Part shown: one piece after another, positions 44,289 to 53,584 of the stretch
How positions within the stretch are numbered: the first letter of the stretch is position 1
Layout: each line of letters starts with the position of its first letter
Assembly (NCBI GenBank): GCA_027488375.1
Contig: JAIYBW010000006.1
Span: 105,415-169,414 of the forward strand
Reading direction: 5' to 3'
From: Pseudomonadota bacterium
GTDB taxonomy: Bacteria; Bdellovibrionota; Bacteriovoracia; Bacteriovoracales; Bacteriovoracaceae
Length of the DNA stretch: 64,000 nucleotides
Made by a program: the position numbers and the translations under genes
Notes under the pieces: generated by a model
The model's input: only the letters and a program-made list of their open reading frames with translations
What the model was told of the DNA's origin: nothing
Databases searched by the model: none

Positions 44289-45309
44289 TTTCCTAATTAA
44301 GCCAGGACAGTCAATTCAGCATGCACTTGATCAGCTTGATAAAGTTAAAGGTTTAGGATTGATTGTTATCAACGAGAAAAATGAACTTGTTGGCTCGTTA
44401 ACGGATGGTGATATTCGAAGAGCAATTATTTCTGGGAGAAAAGTCCATGAAAATATTGATCATATAATAAACAAAAATCCAGTTTTTAGGACACTTCAAA
44501 CACCAATCAGTGAACTTAAAGAAATTACTTCAGATAAGAGAATAAAAATTATTCCTCTCCTAGAGGATAATAAAGTCGTCGATATATATGTGATTGATGA
44601 TGAGGATATTAAATCTGTGACCGTAGTTATAATGGCGGGCGGGCTAGGAAGCAGATTGGGTGAACATACCAAAGAATGTCCCAAGCCAATGATTGACATA
44701 GGTGGCAAGCCTGTCCTGGAAAGAATTATTCGAAATTTTACTAAAGTTGGTTTTGTAAATTTTTTTATTTCGGTAAATTATAAAGCTGAAATTATTGAGA
44801 ACTACTTTCAAGATGGAGCAAGATTTAATTGTAATATTTGTTATTTGAGAGAGAATAAAAGATTAGGTACTGCAGGTTCATTAAGTTTGCTACCTGAAAG
44901 CGTTAATGGCCCTATAGTTGTCACTAATGGTGATTTGTTGACGATGATGGATTTTAGAAGATTATTAAGTTATCATCGCAGTCATAAATCTCCAATAACA
45001 TTGTGTACACGTAGGTATGAATTTCAAGTTCCATTCGGAGTTGTTCAAATTGATAATGGACTTGCAATTGGTATTGATGAAAAACCAACTCATTCATTTA
45101 ACGTTTCGGCTGGCGTTTATGTCATAAATTCTTCGCTTCTGAGTTTTATACCAAAAGATGAATGTTTTGATATGCCCAATTTTTTTGATATACTATTAAA
45201 AAATGATATAAAGGCAGATTGTTTTGCAATGATTGAGCATTGGATAGATATTGGTAGGGTTAGTGATTTAGATTATGCCCGATCGATTTATGAGAATTCG
45301 AATGATTAA
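44278..45309 (+). CDS. ptmE: CBS-domain nucleotidyltransferase (PtmE-like)
   Basis: A 343-residue fusion: two CBS motifs at the N-terminus (about 1-115, GLGLIVINEKNELVGSLTDGDIRRAII) and a nucleotidyltransferase domain from about 118 (VVIMAGGLGSRLGEHTKECPKPMIDIGGKPVLERII, VTNGDLLTMMDF). This architecture is that of PtmE, the glucosamine-1-phosphate guanylyltransferase that begins the GDP-linked legionaminic pathway in Campylobacter. Its presence suggests the pathway here runs through GDP-sugars. The partner genes ptmA and ptmF are not in the window. Confidence 0.9.
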   Translation: MISDFLIKPGQSIQHALDQLDKVKGLGLIVINEKNELVGSLTDGDIRRAIISGRKVHENIDHIINKNPVFRTLQTPISELKEITSDKRIKIIPLLEDNKVVDIYVIDDEDIKSVTVVIMAGGLGSRLGEHTKECPKPMIDIGGKPVLERIIRNFTKVGFVNFFISVNYKAEIIENYFQDGARFNCNICYLRENKRLGTAGSLSLLPESVNGPIVVTNGDLLTMMDFRRLLSYHRSHKSPITLCTRRYEFQVPFGVVQIDNGLAIGIDEKPTHSFNVSAGVYVINSSLLSFIPKDECFDMPNFFDILLKNDIKADCFAMIEHWIDIGRVSDLDYARSIYENSND

Positions 45310-46018
45310 TGGAAAGAAGGTTTTGGCAATTATTCCAGCGAGGGCAGGGAGCAAGAGAGTCAAAAATAAAAATCTTAAGATTCTTGGTAATATCCCATTA
45401 ATTGGTTGGACCCTTAAAGATTTGAATTGTTCAAAGTATATAGATCGTGCATTTGTTTCCACTGATTCAATTGAAATTCAAAAAATAGCAAGTCAATATG
45501 GAGTCGACTGTGACCCCCTGAGAGCTCCAAATTTATCTTCAGACACTGCAACGAGTGTGGATGTAGTTTTAGATATAATAGATAATGTAAAGCCTGGTTA
45601 TGATATCATTGTACTATTGCAGCCGACATCTCCCCTTAGAAAATTAGTTGATATTGATTCTGCAATAGAGCTTTTTATAGAGAAGAACGCCTCTTCTGTC
45701 ATCTCTGTATGTCCTGCTGAGACACATCCGACTTGGACTTCTCCCTTATATGAAGATATCTCAATGAAATATTTTTATGAACGAATCCAGTTAAAAAGAT
45801 CGCAAGACCTTGAACTTTACTACCGCCTTAATGGAGCTATTTATATTATTGATTTTAATCAGGTCAAAATGCATAAAAGCTTTTTTACTCCTGAAAACTC
45901 ATATGCCTATAAAATGAATAAAAATGAGTCGATCGATATTGATGTTGAAGATGATTTCTTTTTAGCTGAAGCCTTAATCAATGCAAGCTCTTTAAAATTG
46001 AACATAATAAGCAACTGA
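45302..46018 (+). CDS. legF: CMP-legionaminic acid synthetase LegF (NeuA family)
   Basis: It activates legionaminic acid with CTP. The ATG at 45302 gives 238 residues: LAIIPARAGSKRVKNKNLKILGNIPLIGWTL with the CTP-binding ARAGSKR, DRAFVSTDSIEIQKIA, LLQPTSPLRKLVDIDSAIELF and NGAIYIIDFN. An in-frame earlier start lies inside the preceding gene and is not preferred. It overlaps that gene by 8 bases and ends the seven-gene operon. Confidence 0.94.
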   Translation: MINGKKVLAIIPARAGSKRVKNKNLKILGNIPLIGWTLKDLNCSKYIDRAFVSTDSIEIQKIASQYGVDCDPLRAPNLSSDTATSVDVVLDIIDNVKPGYDIIVLLQPTSPLRKLVDIDSAIELFIEKNASSVISVCPAETHPTWTSPLYEDISMKYFYERIQLKRSQDLELYYRLNGAIYIIDFNQVKMHKSFFTPENSYAYKMNKNESIDIDVEDDFFLAEALINASSLKLNIISN

Positions 46019-46035
46019 TTGAGTTGAACCTTTTT

Positions 46036-47328
46036 TTAGTTTTGGCCGATTTTTTTTATAAACGCAAACCATGGCATGGGATGAACTTTATTTGCAAAAA
46101 ACCAAGCTGTTATAAAAAAAATAATGTTAGATATAACAAAGCTTAGTGACGCACCTAGTATGCCAATCTTATTTAGTAAAATGTAACAAATGCTCAAATG
46201 TATTATTCCTATAATAGGAGTCAATAACATTAGGAGATTGTTCATTTTGTGGTAAAATATGAAATTAAGCATGCCTGAACAACAAGCCTGTATACAATAC
46301 CCTAGAGCAGTGAGGGCAATAATTATTTCTTGGTGCCGATATTGAATCGGTAGAATGTGATTAATAAAAAAAGATGCAGCAATGGTATTGATAAATGCAA
46401 TTACAAAAAGAAATATATAATAACGATAAATAGATCGCACTATCAATTCGTTACGAGGATTTGAAGCTGATAGCATTGAGTATAAATGAGGAGCCCAAGA
46501 CTGGTTATATGAGATACCTACAATGGACGTCACCATACCGGATTGAAAAGCGATGGAATAAATACCGAGTGAATATTTATCAATAATTAAAGGGATGAGG
46601 GTTTTATCTATCATCTGAATCATCCATCCCCCAAGCGCATGTGGGACTAAGGGGATAGTAAATTTAGTAATATTTGATAACAAGGTGTAATTAATTTTTT
46701 TTTGTAAGTTTAATTCATTCGATAATTTAAAAAAATAATAGAAAGCTAAAAACAAATTCGCAAAAACGGCAGCATAGAGGCGCCACTCCCATCTAGGTAA
46801 AAAGTAAACGCCAAATGATGCAATGATAAGCTCAAGACTTGTTCTCGTGATAGAAGTTTTTAAAAAAAAACGGGATTGATTGGATACTCTTAGATAAGAA
46901 TTAAAACATTGATTTGAAATTGACAATATACAAATGAGTATGACTAGAAGTATATTTTCAAAATGAATACCATAATGTGAATAAATTAATTCTCTAAGAG
47001 TAATAGCAAATACTAGAATTATTAATGACGAAATTAAAATAAAGTAAAAAATATTATTGAATAATTTTGAAAAATCATCTTTGCTTAATTTTACATAGTC
47101 GATTGTTATCAATGCATTAATGTTTTGACCAAGAAAGATGTTCACTATTAGGATTATGGTATTGCAAATTACGAGCTTAGATAGATCCTCTGGCCGTATG
47201 TAAAATGAAAAAATTGCTGGTAACAGGAACAGTAAACTTTTTTCATAAGTGTTTGCAGCTAAATAGATCACTCCTCTCTTAAGAAAATGTTCATTATTAT
47301 TCTTATTGATCCACTTTCTAGTTAGCAT
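46036..47328 (-). CDS. Polysaccharide flippase (Wzx-like), copy 2
   Basis: A 430-residue protein with about 12 membrane helices of the oligosaccharide flippase type: RGVIYLAANTYEKSLLFLLPAIFSFYIRPEDLSKLVI at the N-terminus and a MIQMIDKTLIPLIIDKYSLGIYSIAFQSGMV segment in the second half. It runs opposite to the legionaminic operon and is convergent with legF, 17 bases away. It probably moves the glycan holding legionaminic acid. It is clearly diverged from the flippase at 28457. Confidence 0.88.
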   Translation of the reverse strand: MLTRKWINKNNNEHFLKRGVIYLAANTYEKSLLFLLPAIFSFYIRPEDLSKLVICNTIILIVNIFLGQNINALITIDYVKLSKDDFSKLFNNIFYFILISSLIILVFAITLRELIYSHYGIHFENILLVILICILSISNQCFNSYLRVSNQSRFFLKTSITRTSLELIIASFGVYFLPRWEWRLYAAVFANLFLAFYYFFKLSNELNLQKKINYTLLSNITKFTIPLVPHALGGWMIQMIDKTLIPLIIDKYSLGIYSIAFQSGMVTSIVGISYNQSWAPHLYSMLSASNPRNELIVRSIYRYYIFLFVIAFINTIAASFFINHILPIQYRHQEIIIALTALGYCIQACCSGMLNFIFYHKMNNLLMLLTPIIGIIHLSICYILLNKIGILGASLSFVISNIIFFITAWFFANKVHPMPWFAFIKKIGQN

Positions 47329-47492
47329 ATTGGATGTTCCATTTTGTCGTAATTTATATCACTCCCTGTGTTTCCCTTTGGCGTTTGTCGCGTGGTGTCA
47401 AAAAGGGGGTTCGTAATATTTAATTAGAATAAACTTAAAAATTATGAATAAATCATATATTAATAACCCATATTATATATAGTAAAAATCAA

Positions 47493-48794
47493 TTGGAGAA
47501 AAATCTGACTATACTAAGCAGTGATTTCCTAAATAATTTAGAGGATGATCCAATTTTTCAGGGGTCTGACATCATCGCGAGTGAAGAGTGGTTTATTCTA
47601 AGATTCTATTTTTATTATAAGAATTTAACAAAAGATTCAAAGAAAGTTACACTCAAACAAAAATCAAAATCATTGCCAAGATCTTTTTTTGCATTCTTAA
47701 TATTCCCCTTGCGAATAATTTTTAGAGAAAGGAACAAAAGACTCATCCTCATAAATAATGCAGAGGTCCTTAACTTAGGAGGTAAACAGCAACAAAGAAT
47801 ATTTTTTGATACTTCACTGGCACAGGATTCTATTCTTTTTGAAAAATTCACCAATTGGCAACGGCCAATATCGATATCTTCATCTATTAGCTTCCTGCCA
47901 ATTCAAGTATTAGAAATTATTATTCATCGATTTTTTAAACCAACTCTTTCTCAAAAAAATAACATTATAATTATTAATTCGTATCTGAGGCGATTAAGGG
48001 GAGATTTTTTAATTAATTCATTCAATCCATCAGCAACGATAATGCGATATAATTTTTATGTTGCTTTTTGGAATTTGTTTTTAATTTGGATGAAGCCAAA
48101 AGAGATATTAATAACTGATTATTATAATGTTGCAAATCTCGCTCTTGTCAAAACCTCTAAGAAATTTGGGATTAAAATAATTGAACTACAGCATGGTGTA
48201 ATATCATCAGGACATCGTGCTTATTTTTTTGCGCCCAAATTATGTCGGAATATCACTCCTGATGAATTGCTTCACTACTTTCCTGTTGTATTTAATCAGC
48301 CTGAATATTTTTATATCGATAAAAAGAAACTAAAACGAATTAACCATCCACTATTGAGATGGTTTAGGTTTTCTGACGTAATCCTTGAAGATTACAAAAA
48401 CCAATTAAGAAGCAACTACAAGAAAATTATATTAATTACACTGCAAGACACTTCAGAAAAAAAAGTTTCAGAATTAATTTTAGAAGTAGCTCATGAACTA
48501 AAGGATTACTTTTTTATTCTTTTACCAAGAACGATATACAGTTCAACGACAGTGCTACCAAAAAATGCTGAAGTAAACTGGCGAAATAATTTTTATGAAC
48601 TTATGCAAATATCTGATATTCATATTACACACTATTCAACCTGTGCTTTGGAAGCTGGGATATTCGGAGTTAAATCAATTTGTATAGATGTAGATGGTTT
48701 AGCATCTAAAGTCTTTAAGGAATTGGTAGCTGATTCAAATAACTCCATTTCATTTATTCAAAAAAAAGAGGATTTAATCAGGCAGCTTCTGTGA
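47493..48794 (+). CDS. Putative GT-B glycosyltransferase, possibly the legionaminic acid transferase
   Basis: A 433-residue protein of no firmly recognised family. IIELQHGVISSGHRAYFF (about residue 227) and ITHYSTCALEAGIFGVKSICIDVDG (about 368) are the kind of motifs found at the donor-binding cleft of GT-B transferases acting on capsules. DDPIFQGSDIIASEEWFILRFYFYYKNL at the N-terminus has no known equivalent. The start is TTG at 47493 with a poor ribosome binding site. Its place next to the legF/flippase genes makes it a candidate legionaminic-acid or other acidic-sugar transferase, by context only. Confidence 0.65.
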   Translation: MEKNLTILSSDFLNNLEDDPIFQGSDIIASEEWFILRFYFYYKNLTKDSKKVTLKQKSKSLPRSFFAFLIFPLRIIFRERNKRLILINNAEVLNLGGKQQQRIFFDTSLAQDSILFEKFTNWQRPISISSSISFLPIQVLEIIIHRFFKPTLSQKNNIIIINSYLRRLRGDFLINSFNPSATIMRYNFYVAFWNLFLIWMKPKEILITDYYNVANLALVKTSKKFGIKIIELQHGVISSGHRAYFFAPKLCRNITPDELLHYFPVVFNQPEYFYIDKKKLKRINHPLLRWFRFSDVILEDYKNQLRSNYKKIILITLQDTSEKKVSELILEVAHELKDYFFILLPRTIYSSTTVLPKNAEVNWRNNFYELMQISDIHITHYSTCALEAGIFGVKSICIDVDGLASKVFKELVADSNNSISFIQKKEDLIRQLL

Positions 48795-49799
48795 AATTAA
48801 TGTAAAAGTTTAACGGGTGTTATTTGATAAAACTAATTATACGTTCCTTATCTTGAAAAATTATTTTTATTGAACTAAATGGGAAAAGGTATGGAGCAGA
48901 ATACAAAAATTAGTCTTCAATAGAGTTTCTGCTCTGTGCCACATTAATTACTAAATAATAATTTTATTTTTTCAATAGCCAGTCATTTGAATTAGCCAAT
49001 AAATAAATAGTGTTCTCATTTCTTTTTCAACAGATTATTAGGGGATTGATCTTAATTTGATCCATGGGTTATTCTATAAATTCCGGCACTCTAAAAAACA
49101 TAATTTAAATCCGTGTTAAAGATTTCCCTCATTTAAGATCGTATTTCCAGGAAGTGAAGGCTATAAGCAAACCGAGCATTATCTCCCAAAGGTTGAACGA
49201 TATTTGATAACAATCTAGATTAGGATCAAAATAAAAGAAATAAGTTGAGAATATAACTTTTTGCAAACTTAATAAAATCATTGTATCAGCGGGGAAATAA
49301 AATAATACTTATCCTAAATTGCAAGTATCCAAGTATCCAAGTATCCAAGTATCTAGAAGTTGTCTCGCGTCTACTTTGGATTAGAAAGAGTTTCCTGATT
49401 TTGTAAAAAAATCAGATGAATAAGTGGACACGGCAATAAGACTTTTTGAAAATGATTTGAATTGTTCAAAGTTCATTGAGGACCAAGAATAAGTAAGCAT
49501 GCTAACTATAAATAAGTAGTGACAATTGAATGTACATTGATCTTTTTCGTAGAAATTTTTTAAAGAAAAGTTGTCGGATTCAATTTATGATAAAATTATT
49601 GAAGTTATTAGACACCCACTTATTATAAAGAAGATATCAAATCCTGCGAAACCATCTTTGAATCTTTAAAATTTGATATGGAAAAATAGCTAAATACCTA
49701 AACCCATAAATTTCTTTCTATTATACCATTTATTTAATCGCTTTTGCTTAACTCGAAAAATTTAAATCTTAGAGTTTAGGATGTAATTTTTTAAATTGC
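48795..49799. other. 1-kb AT-rich gene-poor region
   Basis: No intact gene is visible on either strand. Short in-frame runs that read like protein remain (for example KIVFPGSEGYKQTEHYLPKV near 49137-49200), which suggests a decayed gene, but I cannot name the family. It contains an 8-bp tandem repeat at 49323-49354. Confidence 0.45.
49323..49354. repeat. Four tandem 8-bp units (AAGTATCC)
   Basis: Four contiguous copies of AAGTATCC occur, the last with a final T instead of C. They lie in non-coding DNA, so the effect of copy-number change would not be on a reading frame. Confidence 0.85.
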
Positions 49800-50204
49800 C
49801 TAATAGGCATTTTTGTTCACAAAGCCTTTCCAAAAGGTCATAAAAATAATCCAAATATCAAATGTTATAGACCAATTCTTGATGTAATAAAGGTCACACT
49901 CAATTCTCTTTTCAATACTTGTATCACCACACCATCCATTTATTTGTGCCCAGCCAGTAATTCCGGCTTTCATTTTATGGCGTAGCATGTAAGTTGGAAT
50001 ATCTTTTTTAAATTGATTCACATAAACGGGTCTTTTGGGTCTGGGCCCAACAAGGCTCATGTCTCCGAGAATAACATTAAAAAGTTGGGGAAGCTCATCA
50101 ATAGAAGTCTTACGGATGATCTTACCAATTGTCGTCACTCTTGGATCATCCTTTACAGTCCACGTTTCTTTATTTGTGGAATCAGTTCGCATAGATCGGA
50201 ATTT
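49800..50204 (-). pseudogene. Truncated sugar-1-phosphate transferase (WcaJ-like C-terminus)
   Basis: The frame holds only the C-terminal 130-odd residues of a polyprenyl-phosphate glycosyl-1-phosphate transferase: KFRSMRTD just upstream of the ATG, DDPRVTTIGKIIRKTSIDELPQLFNVILGDMSLVGPRPKRP, and HKMKAGITGWAQINGW. A TAG stop sits directly before KFRSMRTD, and the N-terminal membrane domain and catalytic start are missing. The full-length relative is at 51386. It is read as a remnant of an earlier priming transferase gene. Confidence 0.85.
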
Positions 50205-50616
50205 CTACATTTTAACACTTTTCTTAACCCTCCCACAAAGATTCCATGATTTAGGGGAATAGTTGGACTCCTTATAAAATTATGAAATGAGATTAGATTA
50301 GGCTTGGAGTTTCATAAATGTTGATAACGTGATTTAGAAATTCTATTTTAAAGTGAAGTAGATTGGTCATAATTGCTGAATTACTAGTGCCTATGTTTTG
50401 AAATAAATTATAACAAGAGAAATCACGTTTGAATATTTATGTTGATCAGTTTTACAAAAGTATATGATTCTCTGCCGATACAATCTTAGAAATATTTTTG
50501 AGTTGAACTGGAGTGAAAAACCACTATATTCTGGATTACGAGAGTGATGCCATTTATTTTGTAAAACTAAGTTTTTAAAGTATTTCTAATCAATTAAATA
50601 GAAGATAAAATAAATA
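50205..50616. other. AT-rich gap, no gene seen
   Basis: This gap of about 410 bases lies between the truncated transferase and the GT2 gene. No reading frame or clear promoter stands out; it probably contains decayed sequence of the truncated gene's 5' part, though homology is no longer visible. Confidence 0.45.
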
Positions 50617-51363
50617 ATGCCAAGAATTACAATAATTACACCCTGTTTTAATGCTTCAAGATATCTTGAAGCCACTTTTTGTTCTGTAATTGCTCAGACT
50701 TTTCAAGATTGGGAATGGATCATAGTAGATGATCTTTCCCAAGATGGTTCATGGCAAATATTAGAATCTTTTAAATTAAAAGATGACCGAATCAGAGTAT
50801 TTCAAAACTCAGTTAATTCAGGGGCTTCAGTTTCTAGAAATAAGGGGCTAGATGAAGCTATGGGTGAATACATCGCTTTTTTAGATGCTGATGATCTTTG
50901 GATGCCTAACAAGCTGGAGAAGCAATTGAATTTCATGGTAGAGAATGAATTAAAGATGACATGTCACTCCTATCAAATGATGAACAATGAGCATTCGACA
51001 CCCATAAGGCTTCCTCATGTTGTAAGGTTGGAAAATATAAAAGCATACAACCCCTTAGCGACTTCATTTATGATGGTCGAACGTGATTTGATAAATGATT
51101 TAAGATTTGATCCATCGGCGAGACGTCGGCAGGATTGGATTTTTTGGTATCACCTTATAGAGAAGCAAGGAAAGTGTGTAAATCTAAGTGATATCTTGGG
51201 TATTTATCGAAAAGACTCTGTAAGTTCAATTTCCAAAAACAAAATCAATATGGCATTTATTCAATGGAAACTCTATCGTACTTACTTTAAGCAGGGTTTG
51301 TTTGAATCTATCCTCTCATTTGTGAAGTATGCAATTTATGGAATCAAAAAGCATTATTTATAA
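50617..51363 (+). CDS. Glycosyltransferase family 2 protein
   Basis: A 248-residue GT-A enzyme: ITIITPCFNASRYLEATFCSVIAQTFQDWEWIIVDDLSQDGSW for the donor site, NSGASVSRNKGLDEAMGEYIAFLDADDLWMPNKLEKQL with the DADD metal motif, and RRRQDWIFWYHLI carrying the catalytic acidic pair. It is of the WcaA type used for capsule or colanic-acid-like glycans. It converges with the priming transferase gene that follows. Confidence 0.93.
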   Translation: MPRITIITPCFNASRYLEATFCSVIAQTFQDWEWIIVDDLSQDGSWQILESFKLKDDRIRVFQNSVNSGASVSRNKGLDEAMGEYIAFLDADDLWMPNKLEKQLNFMVENELKMTCHSYQMMNNEHSTPIRLPHVVRLENIKAYNPLATSFMMVERDLINDLRFDPSARRRQDWIFWYHLIEKQGKCVNLSDILGIYRKDSVSSISKNKINMAFIQWKLYRTYFKQGLFESILSFVKYAIYGIKKHYL

Positions 51364-51385
51364 TTTTTTTTAAATTATAAGCTGA

Positions 51386-52705
51386 CTACTGCCCTGCACC
51401 CGTAAGAACAGTTTTAATCGTTTTGATGATGACCAGAATATCTAACCATAGGTCTCTGTTCTTTACGTAGAAAAGATCAAACTGCAGTTTTTCTTTTGAA
51501 TCTTCTTGAGAAAATCCATACCTAAAGGTGACTTGCGCCCAGCCTGTAACTCCAGGTTTCACTAGGTGTCTAAGATTGTAGTAGAGAATATTTGGAGAGA
51601 GTTGCTTTTCAATGATCTCTGGTCTCTCAGGACGAGGCCCCACAAGACTCATTTCACCCTTTAGAATATTAATGAGTTGAGGAAGCTCATCCAGTCTAGT
51701 CTTTCTTAAAATTCTACCTAGTGGAGTAATCCGTGCATCTCCAGGCTTTGCCCATTGGGCGCCATTTTTTTCTGCATCAACCACCATCGTTCGAAGCTTA
51801 TAAAGAGTGAAGGGCTTATTGTTGAGTCCCGTTCGGACTTGTTTAAAGAAAATCGGTCGCCCGTGAACGATTAAAAGAATAGGGACAACAAGGATAGCAA
51901 CTGGGATCAGAAGGATCATGAGTAAAATAGAAACAGATCTATCTATAATGTTTTTTATCACATCATAGCTTCGTGAATCTTGATGGCCACAGTATTCAAT
52001 GAACCAAGATTCATCGATGGCATTGATAGGGATTTTTCCAGAAACTTGCTCCGCAAATTTAGCAAGATCCATAACTTCAACCCCAGAGCCTAAAAGACTA
52101 AATATTTGTTGATACAGCTCACTCTCTTTAGTCATGTTTCGTTCGACGGCAATAAGCTCTACACCTTGTGGAATAAGAACTGGGTGCTCTTCTGAAGTGC
52201 AGCTCGCGATAATTTTATAACCTAGGTGGGGCTTTTTATTGATCTCATGCTGAACGAGATCTAGAGTTTCCCTAGAGCCCAAAATAAAAGTATTGCGAAG
52301 TCTTTTATCTCCAGCAAAAAAGTGGAAGAAAAATCTTCTCCAAAAATACATGAGGGGAAGTGAGAGAGATGCAATCAAAAGGAGATTCGTTTTAGGCGTA
52401 ATTCCTTGAAGCTTAAAAGGGACAATATAGATTATCACCACAGATACAAAAACAGAGAGAATCGTTGATCTCAAAATTGAAATCTGAAGGTTCGCTGGAT
52501 TATAGGTTTTTAGCGTGTAAAGCCCTTCAATGAAGTACATCAAAATCCAAAAAGGAAAGATGAGCGAGAAGAGGTTGTAGTGTTTAGTAAGATAAATGTC
52601 AGAGGGATGACCAAAGCGTCTCGAGTAAACAACAATGGTCAAAGAGAGCACGAGAATGAGTGCATCTACCAGGAGAAGAAGTAACGTTTTAGCTCTATTT
52701 GACAT
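51386..52705 (-). CDS. Polyprenyl-phosphate sugar-1-phosphate transferase (WbaP/WcaJ-like)
   Basis: The 439-residue priming enzyme starts repeat-unit synthesis by moving a sugar-1-phosphate to undecaprenyl phosphate. Four N-terminal membrane helices (to about 115), a central Rossmann-like domain (about 135-230), a fifth helix near 270, and the catalytic bacterial-transferase domain with FKQVRTGLNNKPFTLYKLRTM, LDELPQLINILKGEMSLVGPRPERPE and VKPGVTGWAQVTFRYG are all present. It is full-length, in contrast to the remnant at 49800. A REP-like palindrome lies just upstream of its start. Confidence 0.95.
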   Translation of the reverse strand: MSNRAKTLLLLLVDALILVLSLTIVVYSRRFGHPSDIYLTKHYNLFSLIFPFWILMYFIEGLYTLKTYNPANLQISILRSTILSVFVSVVIIYIVPFKLQGITPKTNLLLIASLSLPLMYFWRRFFFHFFAGDKRLRNTFILGSRETLDLVQHEINKKPHLGYKIIASCTSEEHPVLIPQGVELIAVERNMTKESELYQQIFSLLGSGVEVMDLAKFAEQVSGKIPINAIDESWFIEYCGHQDSRSYDVIKNIIDRSVSILLMILLIPVAILVVPILLIVHGRPIFFKQVRTGLNNKPFTLYKLRTMVVDAEKNGAQWAKPGDARITPLGRILRKTRLDELPQLINILKGEMSLVGPRPERPEIIEKQLSPNILYYNLRHLVKPGVTGWAQVTFRYGFSQEDSKEKLQFDLFYVKNRDLWLDILVIIKTIKTVLTGAGQ

Positions 52706-52730
52706 GCGTCAATTTATACCCATTTCCAAG

Positions 52731-52751
52731 AAAGGTGTCACGTACCTTTTT
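52731..52751. repeat. REP-like palindrome
   Basis: AAAGGTGTCACGTACCTTTTT: the same element as in the 23-25 kb cluster, in reverse orientation, 25 bases upstream of the priming transferase start. Confidence 0.8.
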
Positions 52752-52930
52752 GATCTAAAAAAGTGTCTTCTTTTATGTTGGAGTGAGTTAAAAATGAATT
52801 TAACGAGTCCTGATTTCAATAAAGGAAATTAGCCATTTTTAGCTGTTCTCTTGCTCCCTAAATTGTCCCTCTTTGAGATAGATGATTTCTAAATATTTAC
52901 GCATTTGGTCCGTTTTGGGCGCGTAATTGA

Positions 52931-52955
52931 TTTTTACACCTAGGTGGTGTAAAAA
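52931..52955. promoter_or_regulatory. Inverted-repeat operator of toxin-antitoxin pair 3
   Basis: Perfect 10-bp arms (TTTTTACACC and its complement) are separated by 5 bases, 12 bases before the toxin start. This is the expected place for an antitoxin operator; the AAAGGAG ribosome binding site follows it. Confidence 0.75.
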
Positions 52956-52967
52956 GAAAGGAGTGTT

Positions 52968-53252
52968 GTGATCATTACAAAAGTCTTTATTGTTAAGAAG
53001 GCTGAAAAGAACCTACACAAATTGCCATTTTACATATTAGAAAAACTTTATTGTTGGATTGAGCAAGTAGAGCTTTATGGAATTCAAGAGGTGAGGAAAA
53101 TTCCTGGCCATCATGATGAACCATTGAAAGGTAGTAGAAGAGGACAAAGATCGATAAGACTTAGTAAAAGTTATAGAGCAATTTATCAAGAATATCAGTC
53201 GAGTTTAGTTATTGAAATTTTTATAAATGAGGTTCATAAGCATGAATACTAG
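52968..53252 (+). CDS. RelE-like toxin of pair 3
   Basis: A 94-residue RelE/ParE-superfamily protein: VFIVKKAEKNLHKLPFYILEKLYCWIEQVELYGIQEVRKIPGHHDEPLKG, then RRGQRSIRLSKSYRAIYQEYQ, the typical arginine-rich strand, and a C-terminal IFINEVHKHEY with a histidine-containing end. It is a likely mRNA interferase. The start is GTG with AAAGGAG. The family branch differs from the Gp49-like toxins at 20108 and 24305. The antitoxin gene overlaps its end by 11 bases. Confidence 0.9.
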   Translation: MIITKVFIVKKAEKNLHKLPFYILEKLYCWIEQVELYGIQEVRKIPGHHDEPLKGSRRGQRSIRLSKSYRAIYQEYQSSLVIEIFINEVHKHEY

Positions 53253-53556
53253 TAAATATAGCTCTGCAAAAAAAGTTTTGAATACGTTGGGAGTGAGCGA
53301 GATTAATTTTGGAAAACTTCTTAAAAATCACCGTCTAGGTGAGGAACTAACTTTGGCGCAAATGTCAAAAGTATTAAAAATTTCAATAAGTCATTTAAGT
53401 GATATTGAAAATGAAAGAAAATTTGTAAGTCTTGAACGCGCCAAATATTTTGCAAAAAAATTACATCAAAACGAGAAGTATTTTATTCTTGTTGTCTTAA
53501 GAGACCAACTTAAGCGCGCAAACTGTGATTACGAGATCGAGCTTAAGGCAGTTTAA
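53242..53556 (+). CDS. HTH (XRE-family) antitoxin of pair 3
   Basis: A 104-residue protein whose centre is a classic XRE helix-turn-helix: FGKLLKNHRLGEELTLAQMSKVLKISISHLSDIENERKFVSLERAKYFAKKL. It starts at the ATG at 53242, overlapping the toxin gene by 11 bases. It probably represses the pair through the 10-bp-arm inverted repeat upstream of the toxin. A REP-like element lies 6 bases after its stop. Confidence 0.9.
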   Translation: MNTSKYSSAKKVLNTLGVSEINFGKLLKNHRLGEELTLAQMSKVLKISISHLSDIENERKFVSLERAKYFAKKLHQNEKYFILVVLRDQLKRANCDYEIELKAV

Positions 53557-53561
53557 AATGC

Positions 53562-53584
53562 AAAAAAGGTACCGCCTACCTTTT
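53562..53584. repeat. REP-like palindrome, variant centre
   Basis: AAAAAAGGTA with an altered centre (CCGCC) and TACCTTTT keeps the stem, although the middle differs from the common form. It overlaps the 3' end of the O-antigen ligase gene. Confidence 0.7.

Noticed and set aside
49137..49210. Protein-like run KIVFPGSEGYKQTEHYLPKV as a gene
   Set aside because: There are stops on both sides in frame, no start or ribosome binding site, and no family recognised; it is mentioned only as a possible remnant.
49323..49354. Tandem 8-bp units as a CRISPR or phase-variation tract
   Set aside because: There are no spacers between units, and the tract is not within or just before any intact reading frame.
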